Source: a virus. From it: 57,904 nucleotides of DNA. Below, piece by piece: positions 1-8,077 of the stretch. The notes beneath the pieces are model-generated. The model was not told the DNA's origin. It did not search any database and worked only from the letters and a program-made list of their open reading frames with translations. The stretch spans positions 1-57,904 of IMG/VR virus record IMGVR_UViG_3300028883_000011. One strand, given 5' to 3'. The stretch's first letter is position 1. Each line of letters begins with the position of its first letter. The translations under genes and the position numbers were made by a program.

Positions 1-127
1 GGCTGTCTTGGATTGGGATGCTGAAGCGGCTGCTCTAGCGCTGGCTGTTTTCAGTGACGCCGAAAAAGTTGGCTCCAACGATGTCAAGATCGAAGGTGAA
101 ATTGGCCGTAAATTTGGGATCAACTGG
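1..127. repeat. Terminal direct repeat, left copy
   Basis: These 127 bases are identical to 57778-57904. Both copies lie inside the major capsid gene and the reading frame continues across the joint, so this is the overlap of a circular assembly or circularly permuted genome, not a biological repeat. An overlap of exactly 127 matches a common assembler k-mer size (inference). Confidence 0.97.
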
Positions 128-667
128 TGTGCTGATGACGATGTGCCCAGCCATACCGCCGGCACCATCACCACTGGCCTCGCGGCAAAAACATCAACCG
201 CCCAAGCTGTCGGCCTTGAAACCATTGTAGCCACAACTGCGGCAGGCACTGGGGCGTGTGCGCTGTTGGAAGGTGACATTATCTCTATTGCCGGAGATGA
301 TCAGACCTACGTTCTTACTGCCGATGCTACTCAAGCCTCTGCAGCCACTGATGTCAACCTCGCTATTAGCCCGGCATTGAAAGTTGCGCTGACTGGTGAC
401 GAGGCCATTACGGTCAAAGCCACCCATGTTCTTAACCTGGGCTTCCATCGTGATGCCTTTGGTCTGGCCATGCGTGAGCCGGGTGGGAACCTGAAAAGCA
501 AGTACGCTTCCGAAATCATCAACTCTTATACCATCGCGGATCCGATTACCAAGCTGGTATTCCGGCTGGAGCAGATCCGGCAGTATAAGCAGATTATGTG
601 GGATCTGGACTGTCTCTGGGGAACCAATCTGATCCGGCCTGAATACGCTTGCCGTCTGGCGGGATAG
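1..667 (+). CDS. Major capsid protein, P22-coat-like, C-terminal part (gene continues from 57266)
   Basis: This is the 3' part of the coat gene that starts at 57266 and crosses the contig joint; the whole protein is 392 residues. The coat subunit forms the icosahedral shell. The N-terminal part (see 57266) carries the pattern of the P22-type coat family, and this part holds a Thr/Ala/Asp-rich beta segment (about 60-130 residues in) that could be an inserted domain, followed by a conserved-looking helix-rich end with FHRDAFGLAM. Its place after terminase, portal and scaffold is the expected head order. The apparent TTG start at position 8 is only an effect of the cut and should not be used. 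The family assignment is from recognition of sequence style, not a search. Confidence 0.85.
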   Translation, partial: AVLDWDAEAAALALAVFSDAEKVGSNDVKIEGEIGRKFGINWCADDDVPSHTAGTITTGLAAKTSTAQAVGLETIVATTAAGTGACALLEGDIISIAGDDQTYVLTADATQASAATDVNLAISPALKVALTGDEAITVKATHVLNLGFHRDAFGLAMREPGGNLKSKYASEIINSYTIADPITKLVFRLEQIRQYKQIMWDLDCLWGTNLIRPEYACRLAG

Positions 668-723
668 TATAACAGAAGGGGAGAGTCTCCCCTTTCTTCC
701 ACAACCTTTAGAAAAGGAAACCA

Positions 724-987
724 ATGGCTAAAATCAACACCGTCAGAATCAAATCTGACGCTTTTGAAGACGGGCTGGTGATCAACGAGTCCGAATATGA
801 TCCGGAAGTTCATGAGCTTTTTGAAGCTGAAGAAGCTGAGGATCCGGATCGACCGTCATTTGATGAGATGACCGTGGCACAGCTCAGAGCTTATGCCGAA
901 GAAAAAGAGCTCGTGTTGGAAGGTATCAATGCGGCATCCAGCAAGGCGAGCGTTATCTCTGCGATCAAGAAAGCTCTGGAGCCGTAA
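724..987 (+). CDS. Small acidic head-region protein with HeH/SAP-like C-terminus
   Basis: An 87-residue acidic protein directly after the coat gene, preceded by an AAAGGAAACC ribosome site. Residues about 48-87 (starting MTVAQLRAYAEEK, with a glycine turn and the AASSKASVISAIKKAL helix) resemble the short helix-extension-helix/SAP-type fold often seen in phage head and tail-joining proteins. The very acidic N-terminal half has no recognised domain. A head-completion or decoration role is inferred from position only. Confidence 0.75.
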   Translation: MAKINTVRIKSDAFEDGLVINESEYDPEVHELFEAEEAEDPDRPSFDEMTVAQLRAYAEEKELVLEGINAASSKASVISAIKKALEP

Positions 988-1007
988 ACCGCCAATAAGG
1001 ACGGATC

Positions 1008-1310
1008 ATGGAACAGTGCGAACAACACGGTGATCTCATGCGGATCGTCGGGGGTCTTGAGGGAACACTGCAATCGATCCAGGCCAATCAATCGAAAATG
1101 AGCGCTGATATCGGTCGGCTGTTCAAACGAATCGACGAGATTTGCGAAGCTCAAAATAGAGAGATCAAAGCAGTAAAGGAAAAACACGCTGAAGAAATGC
1201 AGACCATGAAGGATTCCAAGAGCCGGTTCTATGTCAAGGTAATCGGTTTCGTGGCCCTGCTCTCTTCGGCTGTCAGTGGCTTTATCGCCACATACATCAA
1301 AACCCCGTGA
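1008..1310 (+). CDS. Coiled-coil protein with C-terminal membrane anchor (holin/XhlA-like candidate)
   Basis: A 100-residue protein. Residues about 10-70 form a charged heptad-like coiled coil (GTLQSIQANQSKMSADIGRLFKR region), and residues about 74-95 are one hydrophobic membrane segment (VKVIGFVALLSSAVSGFIATYI) that I give only by its position at the C-terminus. A short N-terminal CxxH pair (CEQHG) is present. Coiled coil plus a single C-terminal anchor is the layout of XhlA-type hemolysin/holin accessory proteins, but here it sits between the coat gene and the minor head protein, so a structural or membrane-penetration role is also possible. ATG with the preceding GGACGG site. Confidence 0.7.
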   Translation: MEQCEQHGDLMRIVGGLEGTLQSIQANQSKMSADIGRLFKRIDEICEAQNREIKAVKEKHAEEMQTMKDSKSRFYVKVIGFVALLSSAVSGFIATYIKTP

Positions 1311-1314
1311 AAAG

Positions 1315-4300
1315 ATGGCTGTTGCACAAGACTTACTGGACGAATACCTGGATCATGCAGTTGACCTGGTGGGCGTAGAGAAAGATCTGCAGCAGCGCAT
1401 CCTCGGGCAGCTCAAGGCTCTGGAACAGGAACTGATCTCGAAATTTATTGATATCGATTACGATAACCCCCCAACCAAGGCACAGGCTGAACGAATGGAA
1501 AAGCTACTCATGCAGACCAAAGCCACCATTAAATCAGCCTATCAGTCTATTGAATCAGACCATGCCGAATTCTTGGCCGATTTTTCCAAAGTTGAGGCCG
1601 AAGCCAATGTCAATCTACCCAACCGGATCCTGGGCGCTTCCATTTTCTCAACCAGCCTGTCACCAAAACAGCTCAAAGAGATCTGCAAAGACACCCTGAT
1701 CCAGGGAGCTCCGTCCGCGGAATGGTGGAGCCGCATGGACAAGAAGACCATGGAGCGATTCTCCGACGAAGTCCGCCAGGGGATGCTGGCAGGCGAGCCG
1801 TTGAACGAAATTGTCCAGCGGATCCGCGGAAAATCCACCGGAAAAAGCAAGACCTACTACCAGTTTATCAAGGGCAAGGATAAAGACGGTAATCCCGTTT
1901 ATCGAATGAAGAAAAAGAACGGGAAGCCGGTTCGCAAGAAGTGGATGAAGTTCAAAGGTGGCGTGATGGGGGTAACCACCCGGGAGGCCGAATCCCTGGC
2001 CCGATCCTCTGTCCAGACCGTGGCCAATACTGTCCGCAATCAGGTGATTGCAGAGAATGATGAGTTCGTCAAAGGATACGAGTGGATGTCGACCCTGGAT
2101 ATGAGAACCACCCCCCTCTGCCGAGCCCTGGATGGCAACAAATGGACCCTGGATTATACCCCGGTTGGTGATTCCCTGCCTTTCCCCGGGCCCTGCCCGC
2201 ATTGGGGGTGCCGGTCAACAACTGTTCCCTGGATGAAACCGATGTCAGAGCTTTCCCAGGGGAAGCTGGGGGATATCCCGGAAGGAAAGCGGGCAGCCAT
2301 GGCTGATAGTTGGCCAGATCATGGGGGCGATGTCCCCTCCAAAACGACCTTTACCCAGTGGTTTGATAAGCAGCCGGAGGAAAGGCAGCTGGAGATCCTG
2401 GGCCCGGGCAAGCTCAGTTTGTATAAAAAAAACAAGCTGACCTTTCGTGACATGGTGGACGGCAACGGAGAGCCACTTACCATTCCCGAATTGGAAGCCA
2501 AGGTGAAAAAGAAAGGTTTTAAACCCCTACCCCCAAGGGTGCCCGAGTTTGATGAGCAGGGATATCTTCGAGACATGAAACAGGCCCTGGAGGATCCGGA
2601 GGTAACGGTTCAGTTCCGGAAAAACATCGACCATGGATCCCTGTCGCTTAATGGAGTCCGGCTCAAGAAGGCGGGTCCACCCCGGTTGGGCCAAGATATT
2701 GATATTGGAGAGCCCAAGTTTAAAGCAACGAAAGGCAAAAAGACGTCATCCGGTATCATCATCGAGGAAGATGACGGCCGGGTCTGGGTATATGAACCGG
2801 AGGATCATTTTGGCGGATATGAACACACCTTCCCGAAAGGAACGATTAATGAGGGGGAAACACTGCAACAGGCAGCGATCAGGGAGGTTTTTGAGGAAAC
2901 CGGTCTGGAAGTGGAGATTACCGGATTTCTGGGAGACTATGAAAAAAGCACTTCGAAAACCCGTTACTATGTCGGCCGGCGCAAGGGCGGCGATCCGTCA
3001 GCAGCTCACTGGGAAGCGAAGAACGTAAAACTGGTTCCAAAGCAACAGGTCAAAGATTTATTGAACGTCGATGTCGATAAGAATATTGTTGACGACTACT
3101 TCAACGGCTTTCACGCCAGCGATAAGTATCTTGAATTTGAGCCAGGTTCCCAGAGGGGGTCCAATCCCGGGGGCACATTCACCCATAAACTGACGGGGAA
3201 GAAGTTCTACGGGAAATTCTACAGTGACATCGACCAGGCACGATCCGAGGTTCTGGCCAACAACCTGGCCGGGGAGCTGGATATTGGAGCGCCGAAGTCA
3301 AAGATCGCAACCGTTGCCGTTCCCAAAGAAATGCAGAGCCGGCTGGGTGCCGGGCAGGCCGATATTATTCTGACCGATTTTGTAGATGATCTGAAGGCCC
3401 TGGAGTACAAGAAAAAATCGAAACGGCTGCAGGCCCAGATCGCAAAGCACCATATCTTTGCCGGACTGGTTGAGGACTGGGACGTAGTGGGGCTTGGGTA
3501 TGACAATCTCCTGATGGATGGCAGCGGCCGGGTATTCGTGATCGACCAGGGGGGTGCCTTCAAGTTCAGGGCCCAGGGGTTGCCAAAGAAATACTCAGAG
3601 CTTCCGGATGCTTTCGATTCCCTGCTGACTGATATCAATCATCAGGCCAAGACGGTATTCGGTCCGGTGTTTGAATCCTATACCAAGGAGAATGGTGAGC
3701 AGCTGGCCAGGTGGCTGGGTAAGCTCTCTGATAATAAGATCAGGAGATCTGCATTGGCCGCGGGTATCCAGGACACGCAACTGGTTGAAAACCTGATTTC
3801 CCGGAAAAAGGTTCTTATTGATCGGCTGAGGTCTTTTAAAAAGTCGGTTGAAGTTATTAATAAACCTGATAAGATTGGAAGGCATTTTAACGCTATCGAA
3901 GGAATCAAGAAGTCCAGGATTGTTGGGAAAAATATCAAAGGGGACAGGGACCTGGTGGAGGACTGCAACATGCTGTTCTGGGAGGAAAAGAACGCATCCG
4001 GCGAAATAATCACCCGGGTCAAAATGAAAATGACACTGGATGGATCAAACCGGATCACAGATAGCCTCGACCTGAGAGGGCAGATCTCAACCGGACCGGT
4101 CAACTCCCGGGACATGTACTGGAATGATATCCTTTCTTTCATCAAAACCGTCAACCATCATGCCGGAGACGGGAAATACAACACCGATACCGTATCCAAA
4201 GCCCTTGAATGGAAAAAGAGCCTGACTGAACTTGCTTGTATAGCAGCCGAAGCGGAAACCAAAGCCATGGCCAGGCATTACGTCGACCTAATTGAACGGG

Positions 4301-5493
4301 TTGAAAAAGCCATGGCCCAGGGGAAAACAACCGGTCAGCTCAAGCAGTTCACTCCGAAGCCCAGGGCTGTCCGTCCCAGGGAGAGGAGATCGGCGGCCAG
4401 GGTCAGGAAAAGGAAGATTGAATTTGCCGAAAAACAGACTGAAAGGGGCCGTTCCAGGTCAACCGGTAGCCATGTCTATAAAAAAGACGATGATTTGTTC
4501 GAGATCGATTTTGATGATGGCATTAAAGTGGATTTCGTGCCCTATAACCCGAATGATCCGTTTTCCAGGAATGATTCAATGTTCGCCTTGAGAGGGCAGA
4601 TCGACGGGTACATTGATGGGGAAGTCACCCAGGAAAAACTGAACGATTTTTTTGATCACATGGCCAGTATCGGTGTGGACCTGGGAACTCCTTCGGATGA
4701 ATTCCTGGAGCTGCTCTACCTGAAGCAGGGGGCATACATCAATAACTGGGATCTCGACAGCGGATTTCAGGAGATATGGAACGCTCAAATTTCTGATGCT
4801 GAAAAAATTGGAAAAATAAAATCCCACATAAAGAAAAAGTATGCTATAATGCTGCCGGAAGATAACTATCCGGATTGGTATAACCCAATCGGACAGGAGA
4901 ATTCATTCGGGGAGGGATGGAACCGGCGGCACCGGTGGGATCTGCCTGTCGAGGAGGTGGAAAAAGAGATGAAGTCGTACACCCTTTATCATTCTCCGAG
5001 CGGCAGTATCCCGGACCTGATTGAATCGCTGCTCAATGGTGGTGGTGATTTCACGTCAACCACCGAGCGGTTGAGAAAGGGCGTCTCCATTCGTGCCGGT
5101 TGGTCGCCTGAGCCTGATATCCGGTCTGGTGGCGCCAACTACCTGTTTACAAGAATCCGGTCCAAGAGAAACCGTGACACCGGCCTCCGGTTCAAGATCC
5201 GGAACCTCAGCAGGGTTGATGCCATCACTTATCGCGGGGACATGTATGGCCGGACAACTGGCGACACCGTTCGGGAGCTCCGCGGTCGCACAGTTAAAGA
5301 CTTTAAAGACTACTCCGGGTCCAGTTCAAACGAGACAATCTTTAAGTATGGCCTGAACGTCCTGGACGAACTGGAGAGCATCACAGTCGCGAGCGCTGCA
5401 GAAAAAAAGAAAGTTGTCGACCTGTTTATGAAGCATGGGTGGGAGAGGCTGCCGGATGGCAGAAAAGTTGAGGATATTATCAAGGTGAGATGA
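1315..5493 (+). CDS. Giant minor head protein: Mu-F domain plus Nudix, kinase-like and ART-like regions
   Basis: A 1392-residue protein (ATG at 1315 chosen because it follows the upstream stop; an in-frame GTG at 1276 would overlap that gene). Residues about 215-305 are a Mu gpF/SPP1 gp7-type minor head domain: TLDMRTTPLCRALDG at 260 and CPHWGCRSTTVP at 294 give the typical Cys/His signature. Residues about 478-600 are a Nudix domain with an intact box: G509, five residues, E515, seven residues, then REVFEETGL at 523-531. Residues about 615-770 look like a PI3/4-kinase or HipA-like fold: YGKFY (K634), GYDNLLMDGSGRVFVIDQGG around 728-747. Residues 1220-1360 begin with YTLYHSPSG and end near SSNETIFKYG, a layout recalling PARP/DarT-type ADP-ribosyltransferases; this last call is weak. 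A basic linker (about 1015-1050) separates the halves. Usual Mu-F head proteins are about 250-500 residues. Likely packaged in the head; an ejected effector is an inference. Confidence 0.85.
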   Translation: MAVAQDLLDEYLDHAVDLVGVEKDLQQRILGQLKALEQELISKFIDIDYDNPPTKAQAERMEKLLMQTKATIKSAYQSIESDHAEFLADFSKVEAEANVNLPNRILGASIFSTSLSPKQLKEICKDTLIQGAPSAEWWSRMDKKTMERFSDEVRQGMLAGEPLNEIVQRIRGKSTGKSKTYYQFIKGKDKDGNPVYRMKKKNGKPVRKKWMKFKGGVMGVTTREAESLARSSVQTVANTVRNQVIAENDEFVKGYEWMSTLDMRTTPLCRALDGNKWTLDYTPVGDSLPFPGPCPHWGCRSTTVPWMKPMSELSQGKLGDIPEGKRAAMADSWPDHGGDVPSKTTFTQWFDKQPEERQLEILGPGKLSLYKKNKLTFRDMVDGNGEPLTIPELEAKVKKKGFKPLPPRVPEFDEQGYLRDMKQALEDPEVTVQFRKNIDHGSLSLNGVRLKKAGPPRLGQDIDIGEPKFKATKGKKTSSGIIIEEDDGRVWVYEPEDHFGGYEHTFPKGTINEGETLQQAAIREVFEETGLEVEITGFLGDYEKSTSKTRYYVGRRKGGDPSAAHWEAKNVKLVPKQQVKDLLNVDVDKNIVDDYFNGFHASDKYLEFEPGSQRGSNPGGTFTHKLTGKKFYGKFYSDIDQARSEVLANNLAGELDIGAPKSKIATVAVPKEMQSRLGAGQADIILTDFVDDLKALEYKKKSKRLQAQIAKHHIFAGLVEDWDVVGLGYDNLLMDGSGRVFVIDQGGAFKFRAQGLPKKYSELPDAFDSLLTDINHQAKTVFGPVFESYTKENGEQLARWLGKLSDNKIRRSALAAGIQDTQLVENLISRKKVLIDRLRSFKKSVEVINKPDKIGRHFNAIEGIKKSRIVGKNIKGDRDLVEDCNMLFWEEKNASGEIITRVKMKMTLDGSNRITDSLDLRGQISTGPVNSRDMYWNDILSFIKTVNHHAGDGKYNTDTVSKALEWKKSLTELACIAAEAETKAMARHYVDLIERVEKAMAQGKTTGQLKQFTPKPRAVRPRERRSAARVRKRKIEFAEKQTERGRSRSTGSHVYKKDDDLFEIDFDDGIKVDFVPYNPNDPFSRNDSMFALRGQIDGYIDGEVTQEKLNDFFDHMASIGVDLGTPSDEFLELLYLKQGAYINNWDLDSGFQEIWNAQISDAEKIGKIKSHIKKKYAIMLPEDNYPDWYNPIGQENSFGEGWNRRHRWDLPVEEVEKEMKSYTLYHSPSGSIPDLIESLLNGGGDFTSTTERLRKGVSIRAGWSPEPDIRSGGANYLFTRIRSKRNRDTGLRFKIRNLSRVDAITYRGDMYGRTTGDTVRELRGRTVKDFKDYSGSSSNETIFKYGLNVLDELESITVASAAEKKKVVDLFMKHGWERLPDGRKVEDIIKVR

Positions 5494-5876
5494 TGAGAGA
5501 AAAAAATCTTAAAGAACTACTCAAAAAGGGGGCCAAGATAGAGCTCCTGGAGGGGCTGGACGGCTTTATCGGAAAAGAGATCTATTCCGCGATTGTCGGG
5601 TTGTGGAATCTCAGCACCAGTCGCCTTTTTTTCAGCCAGATCTTCCCCGAGGATCAGCACCACGTTCACCGGTTTCCGTTTCAGGTGATCGTTGAGCATA
5701 ACCCGGGGTCCTTTGAACTTCGAGGGAGTGATCGGCTTTTCATCTCGGAGCTTGAGTCCGATGATGATATTTCGGCGTTCAACCGGTGGGTAGATTATTA
5801 CGAGCAAGACAAAGACCGGTTGGATGATTTTTTCAAACAGGAAACAGAGGAGAAGAGCGATGTGGATATTCAGTAA
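5490..5876 (+). CDS. Hypothetical protein coupled to giant head protein
   Basis: A 128-residue protein whose ATG overlaps the stop of the giant head protein (ATGA), implying translational coupling. It has mixed alpha/beta composition with an aromatic centre and an acidic C-terminal tail (FFKQETEEKSDVDIQ). No recognised domain, signal peptide or membrane segment. Because it follows an ART-like tail directly, it could be a partner or immunity-type protein, but nothing in the sequence shows that; a structural role is equally possible. Confidence 0.7.
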   Translation: MMREKNLKELLKKGAKIELLEGLDGFIGKEIYSAIVGLWNLSTSRLFFSQIFPEDQHHVHRFPFQVIVEHNPGSFELRGSDRLFISELESDDDISAFNRWVDYYEQDKDRLDDFFKQETEEKSDVDIQ

Positions 5877-6243
5877 GTATGGTTTTTTCAGCATAGTCAA
5901 GGGGAATGGAGAGTCAATCCAGGTCAGAGCCAGGAAGAGGAAGGACCTTGTCAATCTTTTGATTGCCAGTAATCTGTTTAAGCATCCGATCCGGGATGAT
6001 CTCGGAACGGACTACGCCTACCGCGTGTTTGTTTCGAAAGAACAGCTGGCCGATGTAATGTTGGCGTTGGGTGATTCCCTGGACTACCGCAATTTTAAAA
6101 ACATGATCCATAATACACCTGATCAAGTGGACAAGTTGCCGATCCTGCATCATCTCTGGGCTGACATGTTCCACTACCAGGGAGAGCACAAGGAGTCACA
6201 TGCTTTTAGTGGAGAAGATTGTTTCGCAGCTCAAGAAAGATGA
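5860..6243 (+). CDS. Hypothetical protein
   Basis: A 127-residue protein. ATG at 5860 is chosen because CAGAGGAGAAG lies 8-9 bases upstream; a start at 5824 would add a basic stretch without a good site. It overlaps the end of the preceding gene and the start of the lysozyme gene, so it belongs to the same tight late operon. The sequence is alpha/beta with MWIFSKYGFFSIVKG at the start and contains YRVFVSKEQLADVMLALGDSL; I do not recognise the family. Confidence 0.75.
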   Translation: MWIFSKYGFFSIVKGNGESIQVRARKRKDLVNLLIASNLFKHPIRDDLGTDYAYRVFVSKEQLADVMLALGDSLDYRNFKNMIHNTPDQVDKLPILHHLWADMFHYQGEHKESHAFSGEDCFAAQER

Positions 6244-6631
6244 GGGATTCCGGGGCCAGCCGTATAAGTGCCCGGCAGGCGCCACTACAATTGCGTATGG
6301 CCGGAACCTGGATGCCAACCCGCTGACCGAAGAAGAGGGGGACTACCTCCTTCGTCGGGGGGTTGAGTCGGCGTTCAGGATGCTGTACCGTTATCCGTTT
6401 TTCAGCGATCTGCCGGACGACAAACGCGAGGTCCTGGTATGCATGATGTACCAGCTGGGGCCTGTTCGTTTCTCTGGGTTTGCAAAAATGCTGGCAGCTT
6501 TCAAGGCCGGCAACCACCACATAGCAGCCGTTGAACTCAAAGACTCCCTTTATTACCGGCAGCATGAGGAGTGGGGGAGTGACCGGGTGAAACATATGGT
6601 CAGTGTTCTGTCAGGTGGGATCATCGAATAG
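6200..6631 (+). CDS. Endolysin, T4-type lysozyme (GH24 muramidase)
   Basis: A 143-residue lysozyme that hydrolyses the MurNAc-GlcNAc bond of peptidoglycan. Residues 14-40 (DEGFRGQPYKCPAGATTIAYGRNL) show the family core with catalytic Glu15, Cys24 in the Asp position of T4 lysozyme and Thr30, with the same spacing as E11/D20/T26; the Glu-Cys-Thr variant is known in this family. The C-terminal lobe has the FSGFAKMLAAFKAGN and WGSDRVKHMVSVL helices. There is no signal peptide or N-terminal anchor, so export would need a holin, supplied by the next gene or the one at 1008. Its location among head genes, not after the tail genes, is unusual. Overlaps the upstream gene by 44 bases. Confidence 0.93.
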   Translation: MLLVEKIVSQLKKDEGFRGQPYKCPAGATTIAYGRNLDANPLTEEEGDYLLRRGVESAFRMLYRYPFFSDLPDDKREVLVCMMYQLGPVRFSGFAKMLAAFKAGNHHIAAVELKDSLYYRQHEEWGSDRVKHMVSVLSGGIIE

Positions 6632-6640
6632 GAGAATATC

Positions 6641-6943
6641 ATGATTGAACAATTTTTGATGGAACTGGTAATCGCATACCCGGCAGTCAGCATTCCGTTT
6701 GCTGTGATCGGCGGCATTGTCGTACTGGCCCAGATAATCATCCCGCTGACCCCGACGAAAAAGGACGATGAGGCATATGCCAGGGTAATGAAAGGGATCC
6801 CCGGGAAGATCTTGAGCGGCTTTACTGCTTTCGCTCCCATCCAGGTCAAGGGGCTGCCCGCGAAATTGCTGCAAGCATTTAAGAACTACCAGAACGCCCG
6901 GCAGCTCAAAAAGGATATTAAGAAGATCATCGGGAGTGAATAA
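6641..6943 (+). CDS. Holin-like small membrane protein
   Basis: A 100-residue protein starting nine bases after the lysozyme stop with an AGGAG site. Residues about 10-36 form one strong hydrophobic segment (VIAYPAVSIPFAVIGG onward), followed by KKDDEAYARVMKG and a lysine-rich C-terminus (NARQLKKDIKKIIG). A short amphipathic second segment around 58-72 may touch the membrane. Size, one membrane segment, basic tail and pairing with the lysozyme suggest a holin or other lysis-membrane protein; no family was recognised. Its stop overlaps the next ATG (TAATGG). Confidence 0.7.
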   Translation: MIEQFLMELVIAYPAVSIPFAVIGGIVVLAQIIIPLTPTKKDDEAYARVMKGIPGKILSGFTAFAPIQVKGLPAKLLQAFKNYQNARQLKKDIKKIIGSE

Positions 6944-7425
6944 TGGCCATCACGGTTGGAACCAATACCTATATCACGATCGCTGATGCAGACACCTATT
7001 TTTCCAACCTGGGGAACACTACCTGGGATGGAAAAACGGATGCTCAGAAAGAGGTTGCCCTCCGCCTGGCCTGCCAGTATATCGAGAACAAGTATTCCGG
7101 TCGATGGAAGGGAGCTGTTACAGACCTGGACCAAGCACTCTCCTGGCCGCGATCTGGCGTTACCGACAGGGAAGGGCGCTCGATTGATACCGATGAGTAT
7201 CCGTCCGGGTTAACGGATGCGCAGTGTGATCTCGCGTATAAATCATTCACGGAAACCCTGATGCCTGATATTGACGCCGGCGCCAGCCAAATGATTGAGC
7301 AGAAGGCAGGGCCGGTAACCCAGAAATGGAGCCCGGGAAAGAACCCGAAGAAGCGGTTTGAATTAGCGCATTCCCTTCTGAAACCGTATCTGGTGACGTC
7401 GGGCGTCCGATTGGTGAGGTGCTGA
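6943..7425 (+). CDS. Head-tail adaptor, DnaT-like family
   Basis: A 160-residue protein whose start overlaps the preceding stop. It begins MAITVGTNTYITIADADTYFSN, then a WxxAsDAQKEVALRLACQYIE-type helix and a WPRSGV motif: the pattern of the phage family usually annotated as putative DnaT-like ssDNA-binding protein, which is in fact a head-completion/adaptor fold close to HK97 gp6. Lying between holin and stopper-like genes it most likely forms a ring under the portal. The annotation as a DNA-binding protein should not be taken literally. Confidence 0.85.
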   Translation: MAITVGTNTYITIADADTYFSNLGNTTWDGKTDAQKEVALRLACQYIENKYSGRWKGAVTDLDQALSWPRSGVTDREGRSIDTDEYPSGLTDAQCDLAYKSFTETLMPDIDAGASQMIEQKAGPVTQKWSPGKNPKKRFELAHSLLKPYLVTSGVRLVRC

Positions 7426-7426
7426 T

Positions 7427-7771
7427 ATGGGTCTGGGACAGACCGTTTTTGATATGTTCGGTGGCATTGAGTACACATTTGCTGCGACTTTGACCAAGAA
7501 AACGGCCGGCACATATGACCCGGAGACACAGACGATCTCAGGGCAGGTCACGACGACCCATGATTGTTACGTCTTATTCGATAAAATGAAGGCATTTCCG
7601 CCTCATGTCGAGATCAAAATCGGTGATCGCTTTGCCGTCGTCGCAACGAACGGGGTCATTATTGAGCCCGGTAATACTATCACGATTGGTTCCGATGTTT
7701 ATTCTGTTTTGCCTGGGACCTGTGAGAACTCGGCCGGGCAGAACGCACTTTTTGATGTGTTGATGAGATGA
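7427..7771 (+). CDS. Head-tail stopper-like protein
   Basis: A 114-residue beta-rich protein starting one base after the preceding gene. Features include ETQTISGQVTTTHDCYVLFD and KIGDRFAVVATNGVIIEPGNT, typical of the small beta-barrel head-closure (stopper) proteins of siphoviruses. The role is inferred from size, composition and order between adaptor and HK97-gp10-like tail completion protein. Its stop overlaps the next ATG (ATGA). Confidence 0.72.
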   Translation: MGLGQTVFDMFGGIEYTFAATLTKKTAGTYDPETQTISGQVTTTHDCYVLFDKMKAFPPHVEIKIGDRFAVVATNGVIIEPGNTITIGSDVYSVLPGTCENSAGQNALFDVLMR

Positions 7772-8076
7772 TGGATAGCACTGCAACTGATTGGACCAAT
7801 TCAGGAGGATCCTGGACGATTACTACGATCAATGAACCTGATGTCTGGTTACCATCCGTATCTGACGAAGCAGAAAGGCGATGGTGGGAATACTGTAACA
7901 GGTTTTATTCGGTGTGCCGCATTCTGGAGATCAGAGATTGGCACAACCAAACACTCAAGCCAATTATGAAATCGATTCTGAGCCCGTTTTTGGCACGAAA
8001 ATCACTGATCCGGATCAGCCTGAAGACCCGGTTTTTCAATATGCGTTTTCGAGGCAGGCGCTGCCTGAACCTGTGA
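7768..8076 (+). CDS. Hypothetical head-tail region protein; frame uncertain in second half
   Basis: A 102-residue ORF that starts by ATGA overlap and has a plausible N-terminal half (TNSGGSWTITTINEPDVWLPS, RRWWEYCNRFY). The last 45 residues are Arg/Lys/Leu-rich and unlike the rest. Over 7832-8080 two other frames read like real protein: one gives MNLMSGYHPYLTKQKGDG from 7832, another gives ANYEIDSEPVFGTKITDPDQ near 7960. Either the region is dual-coding or it contains a frameshift. The following gene starts two bases after this stop, which supports the annotated stop. Confidence 0.5.
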   Translation: MMDSTATDWTNSGGSWTITTINEPDVWLPSVSDEAERRWWEYCNRFYSVCRILEIRDWHNQTLKPIMKSILSPFLARKSLIRISLKTRFFNMRFRGRRCLNL

Positions 8077-8077
8077 T

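Noticed and set aside
6943-7425. DnaT-like primosomal function
   Set aside because: The name comes from a family label; gene order places it in head-tail joining.
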